A DNA stretch of 56,328 nucleotides from a virus. The position numbers and the translations under genes are program-made. The notes beneath the pieces were generated by a model. That model saw nothing but the letters and a program-made list of their open reading frames with translations. It did not search any database and was not told where the DNA came from. The stretch lies in the IMG/VR virus record IMGVR_UViG_3300008448_000099, positions 1-56,328 of that record. One strand, 5' to 3'. Shown here in pieces: positions 25,908 through 32,801 of this stretch. Each line of letters begins with the position of its first letter. Positions within the stretch are counted from its first letter, which is position 1.

Positions 25908-26844
25908 GCCAGACGACATCGACTTTGCCGCCTACTTACAGGCGACAGACAACCATCAAAAGGTCAAGCCGGCATCGGACTACCTTGATGAGCTTGTGGA
26001 AGATGTCGCCCACCCGAAGGAGGAGAACAACCTTCAAATGCCTTGGACGAAGACCCATGGAGAGGTCGCCTTCCGTCCGGGTGAGGTGACCCTGTACGCA
26101 GGATCGAACGGCGGCGGTAAGTCATTGGTCACGGGTCAGATCGCTCTTCACCTGATCAAACAGGGTCAGAAAGTGTGCATTGCATCATTTGAGATGAAGC
26201 CCAAGAGAAGCCTTGAGCGAATGCTTCGTCAGTTTTCAGGGGAGAACATCCATAAGCCGCGGTACATGGATAAGGAAAAGTATGTCCGTGACCTGGCTAA
26301 TCGCCTTGAGAACTTCTCCCGCGGGAAGTTGTGGTTCTACGATCAACAGGGAACTACTTCAGCGCAGCAGGTTGTTGCCGTTGCTCGTTACTCAGCTGTG
26401 AAGTTGGGCGTGACCCACATCTTTATTGACTCCCTAATGAAGTGCGTTCAGGGAGAGGACGATTACAACGGTCAGAAGTGGTTCATCGACGAGCTCTGCT
26501 CTTTAGCGCGAGACCACAATGTCCATGTCCACTTGGTTCACCACATCCGGAAGTTAGCGAATGAAGAGTCAACCCCGAATAAGCACGACATCAAGGGCTC
26601 AGGTGCTATCGCTGACCAAGTCGACAATGTCTTCATGGTGTGGAGAAACAAGAAGAAAGAGCATCAGGCATCGATGGGGGTGGCGACCGATCCGCTTATG
26701 AATGACGCCATGCTGATGTGTGAGAAGCAAAGGAATGGTGAGGTTGAGGATTGGTATTCGCTTTGGTTTCACCGTGAGTCTCAGCAATTCGTTGACCGTC
26801 ATGACGGGTTGCCCATGACATTCGATGAGCATGGAAAGTTTTAA
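25876..26844 (+). CDS. DnaB/Twinkle-type replicative helicase (RecA-like core)
   Basis: 322 aa. RecA-like motor with Walker A GSNGGGKS at residues about 76-83, a GQIALHLIKQGQKVCIASFEMK segment after it, Walker B THIFIDSLMKC near 180-190, and HLVHHIRK as the sensor-like motif. No primase domain is present, so it matches helicase-only phage DnaB/gp4 C-terminal relatives. It should unwind DNA at the fork. The start lies 32 bases inside the previous gene and is preceded by GGTGAG-type purines only. The stop is TAATG-coupled to the next gene. Confidence 0.85.
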   Translation: MTKEKKLEFLEPDDIDFAAYLQATDNHQKVKPASDYLDELVEDVAHPKEENNLQMPWTKTHGEVAFRPGEVTLYAGSNGGGKSLVTGQIALHLIKQGQKVCIASFEMKPKRSLERMLRQFSGENIHKPRYMDKEKYVRDLANRLENFSRGKLWFYDQQGTTSAQQVVAVARYSAVKLGVTHIFIDSLMKCVQGEDDYNGQKWFIDELCSLARDHNVHVHLVHHIRKLANEESTPNKHDIKGSGAIADQVDNVFMVWRNKKKEHQASMGVATDPLMNDAMLMCEKQRNGEVEDWYSLWFHRESQQFVDRHDGLPMTFDEHGKF

Positions 26845-27065
26845 TGAATGTCTACGAAAAGCTCAAAAATTGGAAAGAAGGACAAGGCGATGATCAAGAC
26901 CGGCACCGCGGCCTTGTCAGGTGGGTCATCCGTATGCGGGTTGCAGACAGAGACAAAGCCCATGTCTGGCTTCAAGGTTGGAACCAAAAGCATCCCGGCT
27001 CTATTTTGGAGTCCGATGTCGTCGATCAATGGAAAAAAGGTAACCGCGGGGAAGGATGGAAATGA
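26844..27065 (+). CDS. Small phage protein, unknown
   Basis: 73 aa, TAATG overlap with the helicase. VYEKLKNWKEGQGDDQDRHR and VRWVIRMRVADRDKAHVWLQ look like a structured helical protein. The overlapping +1 frame from 26848 was judged less likely because it lacks this coupling. Lies between helicase and resolvase; probably replication-associated. Confidence 0.65.
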   Translation: MNVYEKLKNWKEGQGDDQDRHRGLVRWVIRMRVADRDKAHVWLQGWNQKHPGSILESDVVDQWKKGNRGEGWK

Positions 27066-27409
27066 TTGAAATAACTTTACCTTGGCCACCATCGGTTAAT
27101 CATTATTGGCGTATGTGGCAAGGACGCATGGTGATTGGGACAAAAGGCCGTGAGTATCGAAAGGCCGTATCCGATCTAGTCATGATCCATAAAGGAACCC
27201 GGTCAATAGAGGGCAAGGTCAAGATGACGATTGAGGCATTCAGGCCGGACAACCGCAGGCGTGACCTTGACAACCTCTTGAAGGCGGTCTTGGATGCTTT
27301 AGGTAGTGCCGGCGTGTATCACGATGACTCATTGGTAGTGGATCTAAGGATTTATTGGGCACCGGAAATCGGTGGGATGTTGAAGGTGAAGATAGAGGAG
27401 AACAAGTGA
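27062..27409 (+). CDS. rusA: Holliday junction resolvase RusA
   Basis: 115 aa from the ATGA-overlapping ATG at 27062 (an ATG at 27056 is also in frame). Motifs match RusA: LPWPPSVNHYWR at the N-terminus, then RRRDLDNLLKAVLDAL with D68, D70 and K74, and HDDSLV with D88/D89, corresponding to the catalytic D70/D72/K76/D91 set of E. coli RusA. It cuts four-way junctions formed during phage recombination or packaging. Confidence 0.92.
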   Translation: MIEITLPWPPSVNHYWRMWQGRMVIGTKGREYRKAVSDLVMIHKGTRSIEGKVKMTIEAFRPDNRRRDLDNLLKAVLDALGSAGVYHDDSLVVDLRIYWAPEIGGMLKVKIEENK

Positions 27410-27609
27410 AGCGAACGCATTGTTGGGCAATCAAGATTAACCGTGGCGGCTTTGTGAATTTTCAGCCGACCCATTATTGGGAAGCCGATCGAACCATGCT
27501 CTTCCGCACTCAGAAGCAGGCAAAGGCGTGGTTGGCAAGCAATCGGTTCTGGGCGTTAAAGGGAACCGTGGTCAAGGTAACCGTTATGGTCAAGGAGTAC
27601 GCCGAATGA
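27406..27609 (+). CDS. Small phage protein, unknown
   Basis: 67 aa from a GTG overlapping the rusA stop (GTGA), with GAGGAG upstream. Aromatic and basic (HCWAIKINRGGFVNF, AWLASNRFWALKG). No family recognised. Coupled to the next gene by ATGA. Confidence 0.65.
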   Translation: MKRTHCWAIKINRGGFVNFQPTHYWEADRTMLFRTQKQAKAWLASNRFWALKGTVVKVTVMVKEYAE

Positions 27610-27944
27610 GCGACAGAAAAGAGCGCGACCCACATAAGGCGGTTGACTACATCATTGCTAACGCTAAGAAGTTTGCTAAGGCTAAAGCTGAGCGTGTTTA
27701 CCTTGAGGAGTTTCGTAAGTCATTAAAGGCGATTCTGATGAAGCGAAGCCTTGAGGAGACGATCGGGGCTCAGGAGCGTGAAGCATATGCGAACGAGGAA
27801 TACAAAAGCCTGCTAGAGGGTCTAAGAGATGCAATTGAGATAGAAGAAAGTTTGCGGTGGGATCTGATTGCAGCTCAGGCTCGAGTGGAGATCTGGCGTA
27901 GCGAACAGGCAAACCTGAGGGTGGAGGGCAAAGTCACGCTATGA
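27606..27944 (+). CDS. Helical phage protein, unknown
   Basis: 112 aa. Mostly charged helix (KKFAKAKAERVYLEEFRKSL, LLEGLRDAIEIEESLRWDL). Likely coiled coil. ATGA overlaps on both sides. This layout is common in phage ninX-region or recombination accessory genes; function unknown. Confidence 0.65.
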   Translation: MSDRKERDPHKAVDYIIANAKKFAKAKAERVYLEEFRKSLKAILMKRSLEETIGAQEREAYANEEYKSLLEGLRDAIEIEESLRWDLIAAQARVEIWRSEQANLRVEGKVTL

Positions 27945-28165
27945 CGCAGCCGGTCATCAAGGAGGGGGATTGGGTCTTGGTATGCGAGACCGGAGAGAAG
28001 GGGCAAGTCATCGAAGTATTTGATGAAGGAGAACGCTTCCTCTTAAACATCCCCCAGACCAAAGGATGGCCGTACCCCAAAAGGGTTCATGTGATGATTG
28101 AAAAGCTCAGAAAAATAAAAGCACCAAAGTTAGAGCCGTTATGGAAACAGGAAAGTTTATTTTGA
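27941..28165 (+). CDS. Small beta-rich protein, KOW/SH3-like
   Basis: 74 aa. KEGDWVLVCETGEKGQVIEV resembles a KOW/SH3-like barrel strand-turn. The C-terminus is basic. Function unknown; nucleic-acid or ribosome contact is possible but unproved. Confidence 0.6.
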   Translation: MTQPVIKEGDWVLVCETGEKGQVIEVFDEGERFLLNIPQTKGWPYPKRVHVMIEKLRKIKAPKLEPLWKQESLF

Positions 28166-28175
28166 GGAGGCCAAT

Positions 28176-28379
28176 ATGAAAGACTTAATTGATTTCAAGA
28201 AGATTTGGGAGCGGATAGTAAACCAATGGAAGGAATCGTTTGGATGGTTTTTGGTAGTGGGGCTTGCGTTTGTTTTTGGGATGGCATGGCAGACAAAACA
28301 GATCACGGATGATTGCAAGATTATTGGATCGTTTAGGGATGCAACGCAGGCGTATTCATGTCAAGTACGAGTTCGATAG
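28176..28379 (+). CDS. Small single-pass membrane protein
   Basis: 67 aa with GAGGAGG upstream. A hydrophobic helix at about residues 23-39 (FGWFLVVGLAFVFGMAW) follows a basic N-terminal half. Not recognised; could alter the host envelope in early infection. Confidence 0.6.
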   Translation: MKDLIDFKKIWERIVNQWKESFGWFLVVGLAFVFGMAWQTKQITDDCKIIGSFRDATQAYSCQVRVR

Positions 28380-28387
28380 GAGAAGCC

Positions 28388-28579
28388 ATGAGCTCAATTG
28401 TTCAAGATGTGCCTGATTTAAGCAGTCATGTTGTGTCGCTAAACAGACTAATTATGGAGTTAAACAGGGAAACCCGGCAGACCTATATGCCGAACTACGC
28501 CCGAATCATCGATATAGCCTCGCAGATGAAGATGCACGCATCGCTTGTTGAAAACATGATGAAGAGGGAACAGAAATGA
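28388..28579 (+). CDS. Small phage protein, unknown
   Basis: 63 aa; ATG at 28388 chosen because TAGGAGAAG lies directly upstream. Helical, with hydroxyl-rich start and basic end (MHASLVENMMKREQK). ATGA overlap with the Rap1a/Tai-like gene. Confidence 0.6.
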   Translation: MSSIVQDVPDLSSHVVSLNRLIMELNRETRQTYMPNYARIIDIASQMKMHASLVENMMKREQK

Positions 28580-28905
28580 AAAAGATTCTAGTTGCGTTAC
28601 TGATGGTTCCCGCTATGGCTCATGCGGAGTTCGTAAGCGGAAACGACCTTCTCTCACGGCTAAAGAGCAATGAGTACATGGACAAGATGTACGGGCTTGG
28701 CTATGTCTTGGGCGTATTCGATGCCGGTCAGCACATTAGACATTGCGCTCCAAATGGCAGCGGTATCAATGCCGGTCAAATTCAAGACATGGTTCAACAG
28801 TACCTTGAGCAAAACCCATCGCTACGGAACATGGCCGCCGATCTTTTGGTGACTGACGCAATCCGTCGAGTGTGGCCATGTAAGAGCAAAGGCAAGGGAG
28901 CGTAA
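28576..28905 (+). CDS. Secreted Rap1a/Tai-family-like protein
   Basis: 109 aa. A signal peptide is clear: MKKILVALLMVPAMAHA with a cut after AHA (residue 17). The mature part (FVSGNDLLSRLKS, GLGYVLGVFDAGQHIRHCAPNG, GQIQDMVQQYLEQNP, DAIRRVWPCK) has the order of motifs of the Rap1a/Tai immunity family (PF18602), including two cysteines (C57, C102) likely to form a disulfide. Known bacterial members neutralise periplasmic T6SS amidases. In a phage it may protect infected cells or block another phage. The assignment rests on motif memory, not a search. Confidence 0.7.
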   Translation: MKKILVALLMVPAMAHAEFVSGNDLLSRLKSNEYMDKMYGLGYVLGVFDAGQHIRHCAPNGSGINAGQIQDMVQQYLEQNPSLRNMAADLLVTDAIRRVWPCKSKGKGA

Positions 28906-29117
28906 TGGCAAGAGGTAAGAGTCAAGTCTATGACATGGTTAAAGAAGCAGGGCTCAAGGTTCTTGGCACCAAGTTCTGCTTTAGTTGTCAGCGCCATCGA
29001 CCTGTGGAGACCGGCAAGCAGATGCAACGCAAGGGCAGTAGTGTATGGAGATGCGGTGAGTGTGCGAAGCGGATGAATGCTATGGGGTTCAAAAAGAATA
29101 AGGAGATCGCAGAATGA
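28905..29117 (+). CDS. Small zinc-ribbon protein
   Basis: 70 aa, TAATG overlap. Two CxxC pairs, FCFSCQRHRP and WRCGECAKRM, predict a zinc ribbon. Basic overall. Possibly a transcription or recombination factor in the early operon. Confidence 0.7.
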   Translation: MARGKSQVYDMVKEAGLKVLGTKFCFSCQRHRPVETGKQMQRKGSSVWRCGECAKRMNAMGFKKNKEIAE

Positions 29118-29326
29118 AATATGTATTAGCGTTTTGCACGATCGCAACAATTATTTTGCTAGTTATGCACCGCATGGATCAGCGGTATGCGGAGGGGTTT
29201 GCTGCCGGTCAGAAAGTGGTTCTGAGCACTCAGCCGCCATCAGAAGCTCTTGAGGTTGCCTGCGTGTCATTGTGGGCAGGCAGTCAGAATAAGAAGTATG
29301 TGGACAAGGAATTCAACGCTAAATGA
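29114..29326 (+). CDS. Small N-terminally anchored protein
   Basis: 70 aa. Hydrophobic residues 4-19 (VLAFCTIATIILLVMH) suggest a signal anchor. The remainder is soluble and polar. ATGA overlaps at both ends. No family recognised. Confidence 0.6.
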   Translation: MKYVLAFCTIATIILLVMHRMDQRYAEGFAAGQKVVLSTQPPSEALEVACVSLWAGSQNKKYVDKEFNAK

Positions 29327-30606
29327 AATATCTCTCTGTCTGCAGCGGGATTGAGGCGGCCACATCTGCTTGGCACCACATGGGTTGGGAGCCTGTGGCC
29401 TTCTCAGAGATTGAGCCCTTCCCATCCGCGGTGCTGAAGCACCACTACCCCAATGTCCCGAATGTCGGGGATATGACCAAATTTAAGGAGTGGAATCTTG
29501 GAACAATTGACCTTCTTGTCGGAGGAACCCCCTGTCAATCCTTCTCTGTCGCCGGACTCAGAAAAGGATTGGACGACCCGCGTGGTAACCTCATGCTTAC
29601 CTTTGGTGCCATTGCTCGCCACTTCTCTCCCCGTTGGTTGGTTTGGGAAAATGTCCCTGGGGTCTTGTCGTCTAACGGAGGACGGGACTTTGGTACCTTC
29701 CTCGGAATGTTGGGAGAACTCGGGTATGGGTTCGCCTACAGAGTTCTTGACGCTCAGTACTTCGGAGTGGCACAAAGACGCCGCCGTGTGTTCGTTGTCG
29801 GATGTCTTGGAAACTGGCGAGATGCCGCAGCGGTTCTTTTTGAGCTCGCAAGCCTGTCAGGGAATCCTCCGCCGAGCCGAGAAGCGCGGAAAGTCACTCC
29901 CACCCTCTCTGCATCAGGCACTGGCGTCAGTCGTGTCGGGTTCAACTGCGAAGACGAATGGTTCATCCCCCAACGACCCCAATGGTGGGACGGAGGAGAT
30001 AGCGCAGCAAGCCTGACCACTCGATGCCACGATCAGTCCATGCCGGATAAGGGCAACTTTGCGGCGGTAGTTCAGCCGATCCCGTTCAGGAAGTCCAAGC
30101 GGGCTCAGAGCGTGGATGACGACGAGTCTTGGGTAGATGGGGAGGTGGCCAACACCATCAACCTATTCGACCAGGGAGATACCCGCACGACCCATGCCGT
30201 GGTCCAGCCGGTAGCCTTCTCATCAAACATGAGCGTACCGGACTGCTCTGAAGACCTATCCCCGACCCTGAAGCTAGGCGGCCATGGCGGGGCAAACCCG
30301 CCGGCAATCGCCGCTCCAACATTGACTGCAAGTAATGATCCAAGCCGGAGCCCACAATCATCTGAAGTAACTCAACAAGTTGGCGCGGTTTACCAAGCAT
30401 CAATGGCCGTCCGAAGACTTACCCCCGTGGAGTGCGAGCGTCTACAGGGCTTTCCTGACAACCATACCTTGATCCCCTGGCGGGGCAAGGACGCCTCCGA
30501 ATGCCCGGATGGGCCACGGTACAAGGCTTTAGGTAACTCAATGGCTGTCCCGGTCATGCGTTGGATCGGGGAGCGGATAAGGATGATTGATGAACTACCG
30601 AAATAA
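29323..30606 (+). CDS. dcm: DNA (cytosine-5-)-methyltransferase
   Basis: 427 aa. All main motifs are visible: SAM-binding LSVCSGIEAATSAW, catalytic GGTPCQSFSVAG with C71, WENVPGVLSSNGGRDF, QRRRRVFVVGCLG, a target-recognition region of about 200 residues, then RRLTPVECERLQGFPD and ALGNSMAVPVM. It should methylate C5 of cytosine in a short site, probably shielding the phage from host restriction. A second long ORF is embedded in another frame (29498-30016). The gene ends 17 bases inside the next one. Confidence 0.92.
   Translation: MKYLSVCSGIEAATSAWHHMGWEPVAFSEIEPFPSAVLKHHYPNVPNVGDMTKFKEWNLGTIDLLVGGTPCQSFSVAGLRKGLDDPRGNLMLTFGAIARHFSPRWLVWENVPGVLSSNGGRDFGTFLGMLGELGYGFAYRVLDAQYFGVAQRRRRVFVVGCLGNWRDAAAVLFELASLSGNPPPSREARKVTPTLSASGTGVSRVGFNCEDEWFIPQRPQWWDGGDSAASLTTRCHDQSMPDKGNFAAVVQPIPFRKSKRAQSVDDDESWVDGEVANTINLFDQGDTRTTHAVVQPVAFSSNMSVPDCSEDLSPTLKLGGHGGANPPAIAAPTLTASNDPSRSPQSSEVTQQVGAVYQASMAVRRLTPVECERLQGFPDNHTLIPWRGKDASECPDGPRYKALGNSMAVPVMRWIGERIRMIDELPK
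29498..30016 (+). CDS. Possible overlapping gene in alternate frame of the methyltransferase
   Basis: 172-aa open frame starting with ATG at 29498, fully inside the methyltransferase gene. The encoded product has distinctive phrases (MEQLTFLSEEPPVNPSLSPDS, SGMGSPTEFLTLSTSEW, CSLSDVLETGEMPQRFFLS, GILRRAEKRGKSLPP). I recall proteins with these phrases annotated in other phages beside or within such methyltransferases. AAGGAG lies about 12 bases upstream. Whether it is translated or only mirrors conserved DNA of the host gene cannot be settled here. Confidence 0.4.
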   Translation: MEQLTFLSEEPPVNPSLSPDSEKDWTTRVVTSCLPLVPLLATSLPVGWFGKMSLGSCRLTEDGTLVPSSECWENSGMGSPTEFLTLSTSEWHKDAAVCSLSDVLETGEMPQRFFLSSQACQGILRRAEKRGKSLPPSLHQALASVVSGSTAKTNGSSPNDPNGGTEEIAQQA

Positions 30607-30886
30607 AGCCCTCCTTGAGGTTGTCCGGGAGGCTCCCTGTCAGCTATGCGGGGCTGAGGATGGGACGGTTGTGGCCGCCCATAGCAACCAGCAGAGGGAC
30701 GGGAAGGGCACGGGGATCAAGGCGCACGACTACCGGATAGCCGCCCTCTGTTATTCCTGCCATATGCAGTTGGATCAGGGGTCGAAGATGTCCAAGGAGG
30801 ATCGGGTCGACATATGGGAGATAGCGCACCGCAAGACGGTGGGGTGGCTCTTTGAGACGGGACGGCTAAAAGTAATACCTGAGTAA
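30590..30886 (+). CDS. HNH-like treble-clef protein (phage recombination nuclease-like)
   Basis: 98 aa from ATG 30590 (a TTG at 30587 is one codon earlier). CQLCG, VVAAHSNQ, GKGTGIKAHDYRIAALCYSCHMQLDQG gives the Cys/His layout of treble-clef nucleases similar to DUF1364/Ref-like phage proteins. It likely binds zinc and DNA. It sits directly after the methyltransferase. Confidence 0.65.
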   Translation: MNYRNKALLEVVREAPCQLCGAEDGTVVAAHSNQQRDGKGTGIKAHDYRIAALCYSCHMQLDQGSKMSKEDRVDIWEIAHRKTVGWLFETGRLKVIPE

Positions 30887-30923
30887 AACTTAGGGGGTAT
30901 TGTGAAAAAGATGAAAAAACCCC

Positions 30924-30952
30924 TTGCGAGAGATTTAAGTAGGACTTACATT
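30924..30952 (+). promoter_or_regulatory. Candidate sigma70 promoter
   Basis: TTGCGA (30924-30929), 17-base spacer, TACATT (30947-30952). It lies in the only gap in this early region, 45 bases upstream of the next start codon. Confidence 0.5.
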
Positions 30953-30959
30953 ATCACTA

Positions 30960-30974
30960 CGGTCAGCGTGACCG
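30960..30974. promoter_or_regulatory. Operator-like inverted repeat
   Basis: CGGTCA-gcg-TGACCG is a perfect six-base inverted repeat with a 3-base centre. It sits about where transcription from the promoter at 30924 would begin, so it could be a repressor operator or a leader hairpin. Confidence 0.45.
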
Positions 30975-30997
30975 GTTAGGAAAGAAAAGGAAAGCAA

Positions 30998-31291
30998 ATG
31001 AAAAACGACATCATCACTACCGACATCGATCGCTTAGGCATTCTGCTTGCTGAGATCGATCGCCTGACCAAAGAGGCAGACACCATCAAGGATGCTCTCA
31101 AGGATTCCGCAACCCTTCCCAACGCATCCAAAGAGTTTGTTGGCAATCTGTTCAAAGCCACGGTCATCGAAACAAATCGCAAGACTACCGACTACAAGGC
31201 ATTGATTGACGATCTCAAGATCGCATCTGATGTGGTTGCCAAGTACACCAAAACAAGTGCCGTGTTTTCTGTTAAGACTACTTCACGCTAA
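30998..31291 (+). CDS. Phage protein, unknown
   Basis: 97 aa with AAAGGAAAG upstream. DRLGILLAEIDRLTKEADTIKDAL then FVGNLFKATVIETNRKTTDYKAL is a pattern of small helical phage proteins encoded in middle operons. Function not established. First gene after the promoter at 30924. Confidence 0.65.
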   Translation: MKNDIITTDIDRLGILLAEIDRLTKEADTIKDALKDSATLPNASKEFVGNLFKATVIETNRKTTDYKALIDDLKIASDVVAKYTKTSAVFSVKTTSR

Positions 31292-31301
31292 GGAGATGAT
31301 G

Positions 31302-31715
31302 ATGAACCTCACGATTAAATCACTCAAGACTTGGTACACCCCCGATGGCGGCGGTTATCACTTCAACCTTTACAAGGACGGCAAGAAGATTGCCTTTGTC
31401 TTCAATGAGGGCAACGGCGGTATGGTGAGCATCACTTGGGACTCATGCAAGGAAGAGGTTATGGAGTATGTGAAGAGTCTTCCTGAGATTACCTTGGGTG
31501 AGTACAAGATTGGTATGACGGTAGATATTCTGATGGATGAACTTGTGTCTAATTATGAGTTGGAAAAGAAGATGGCAAGGTATCGCAAGAAAGGGATTCT
31601 CTTCCGTTTGTTGTCAGATCCGGAGAATTCTTTCCGTACCATCAAGACATTGGATCTGAATGTAGCAAAGGATTTCTTGGATAAGAAGCACCCCAACTCT
31701 TACATTTTAATTTGA
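31302..31715 (+). CDS. Phage protein, unknown
   Basis: 137 aa. Three ATGs in a row (31296, 31299, 31302); the last has the best spacing to AAGGAG. Beta-rich start (SLKTWYTPDGGGYHFNLYKDGKKIAFV) then helices. No family recognised. More Lys/Asn and fewer Arg codons than its neighbours. Confidence 0.6.
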   Translation: MNLTIKSLKTWYTPDGGGYHFNLYKDGKKIAFVFNEGNGGMVSITWDSCKEEVMEYVKSLPEITLGEYKIGMTVDILMDELVSNYELEKKMARYRKKGILFRLLSDPENSFRTIKTLDLNVAKDFLDKKHPNSYILI

Positions 31716-31722
31716 GGTCAAT

Positions 31723-31878
31723 ATGAGCAAAGGATGGATTGTTGTGAAGTTCGATGGGTCAACTAAGGCAACGGTTGTGGAAACCTTTGAGGAGAAGTGT
31801 GAGGCGCAGGACAAGGCGGTAGAACTGAACCTGACCGCTCCTGAGGGAGTTACCTACGGATGGGAGATGAACAAATGA
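31723..31878 (+). CDS. Small phage protein, unknown
   Basis: 51 aa, with GAGGTCA upstream. WIVVKFDGSTKATVVETF then EKCEAQDKAVELN and TYGWEMN look like a small alpha/beta fold. It overlaps the next gene by ATGA, which supports that it is real. Confidence 0.6.
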   Translation: MSKGWIVVKFDGSTKATVVETFEEKCEAQDKAVELNLTAPEGVTYGWEMNK

Positions 31879-32090
31879 GCAATATCATCAAGATGCGTAC
31901 ATCGATGCGCCGCCCCGCTGACTTCCATCAGGCGGCAAATGTCATGGCTAACGGTCACCTTGGCGGGTTTGCGGAGTCCTTGGCATTGACTTGGTTTCGG
32001 GCAGACTCAGAGAATAAGGACAAGATCCAAGCCAATTGGCCTGACCTCTTCATTCGGGCTTTTGAGATATTTGAAGGACAAAAGAAATGA
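31875..32090 (+). CDS. Small phage protein, unknown
   Basis: 71 aa, ATGA overlap at both ends. MRRPADFHQAANVMANGHLGG and LTWFRADSENKDKIQANWPD. No family recognised. Confidence 0.6.
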   Translation: MSNIIKMRTSMRRPADFHQAANVMANGHLGGFAESLALTWFRADSENKDKIQANWPDLFIRAFEIFEGQKK

Positions 32091-32305
32091 TCCTTGCGTA
32101 CTGTGATTACATCGCCCACATCATCCAAAAGAACCTCAAGCGTAACGATCTTGAGGGGATGATCGATAGCGTGGGAAAGGTTAACTTCGACTTAAACGAT
32201 GACGGCTCATACCGTTCGACCAAAAAGGTTATTAGCGTGGTTGATAAGCACGGTACGGGGTACACAATTACAATTGAGGAGAACAGAAATGAGCATCCAA
32301 TTTAG
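32087..32305 (+). CDS. Small phage protein, unknown
   Basis: 72 aa, ATGA overlap. Helical N-terminus (DYIAHIIQKNLKRNDLEGMID) and beta-rich C-terminus. Overlaps the next gene by 17 bases. Confidence 0.6.
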   Translation: MILAYCDYIAHIIQKNLKRNDLEGMIDSVGKVNFDLNDDGSYRSTKKVISVVDKHGTGYTITIEENRNEHPI

Positions 32306-32510
32306 TCCGGGCAAGCCTTCGGAGCAGGAGCTTTTAGATCAGGCGGCGGGCGTAGGCTTAGACTTTGAGAAGGACTCAATGGAGGCGTTTTGGTTCGTTA
32401 CCTTCTGCAATCAGTTGTGGGTTCACGGGTATGTGGATGGCATGGACGGAATGCGTAAGGCAACCGCAGAGACATTAGAAAGATACAGAACCGAATCATT
32501 ACCGAACTGA
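32289..32510 (+). CDS. Small phage protein, unknown
   Basis: 73 aa from ATG 32289 with GAGGAG upstream. Acidic N-terminal half, then MEAFWFVTFCNQLWVHGYVD. The C-terminal TES codons carry a degenerate copy of the dispersed palindrome, and its TGA overlaps a perfect copy. The frame after the stop stays open for 56 codons. Confidence 0.6.
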   Translation: MSIQFSPGKPSEQELLDQAAGVGLDFEKDSMEAFWFVTFCNQLWVHGYVDGMDGMRKATAETLERYRTESLPN

Positions 32511-32524
32511 AACCGATTCGGTTT
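32510..32524. repeat. Dispersed palindrome AAACCGATTCGGTTT (noncoding copy)
   Basis: Identical to 25046-25060, here starting in the last base of a stop codon. It stands directly before the structured noncoding region. Confidence 0.75.
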
Positions 32525-32762
32525 TAAGGGTGAACCGGAGCACCCCAAGACTCCGGTACCAATACGCATAGGGGCAAGGTCTCTAACCGTATGGGGCGGT
32601 AACAGGATGAAGCACGGCAACGTGGGGTTCGCTTGTTGTACACACCCGCCCCACCAAGTCACCCTAATTCACCAAAATTAGGGAGAAAGTTAAGGGAGGC
32701 GTTAAGCAGGCAGCAGAGGATACGGGACGCCGGGGTTTTTCCTGCTTTCCACCCGGCCACGC
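32525..32762 (+). ncRNA. Candidate structured noncoding RNA or packaging-region element
   Basis: No convincing gene lies between 32511 and 32801. Complementary segments seen by eye: GGGTG 32528-32532 with CACCC 32541-32545, interleaved with ACCGGAG 32534-32540 and CTCCGGT 32551-32557 (H-type pseudoknot geometry); ATACG 32562-32566 with CGTAT 32588-32592; GGGGCGG 32593-32599 with CCGCCCC 32646-32652, directly abutting the previous helix; CACG-GCAA-CGTG 32613-32624 (GNRA loop); CCCTAATT 32662-32669 with AATTAGGG 32676-32683; AAGCAGG 32704-32710 with CCTGCTT 32741-32747. Position upstream of the terminase genes also fits a pac or regulatory site. No known RNA family recognised. Confidence 0.5.
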
Positions 32763-32801
32763 TGAACCGTCAAATCTGGTCTCCCGCCTGAGAGAGGATG
32801 A

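Noticed and set aside
26848-27069. Alternative +1 frame ORF of 73 codons
   Set aside because: The frame from 26844 has the TAATG coupling and a more protein-like sequence that ends in an ATGA overlap with rusA.
32593-32656. tRNA-like ending: GGGGCGG pairs with CCGCCCC followed by ACCA
   Set aside because: Acceptor-like stem, discriminator and CCA are present, but the 64-nt stretch has no proper D, anticodon or T arms. Kept as a helix of the structured region only.
32508-32681. Possible TGA readthrough: the frame stays open for 56 codons after the stop and a pseudoknot follows
   Set aside because: The spacing (17 nt) is longer than in known readthrough signals, the extension looks non-protein-like, and an opposite-strand frame is open too. 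An open stretch this long has roughly a 7 percent chance probability.
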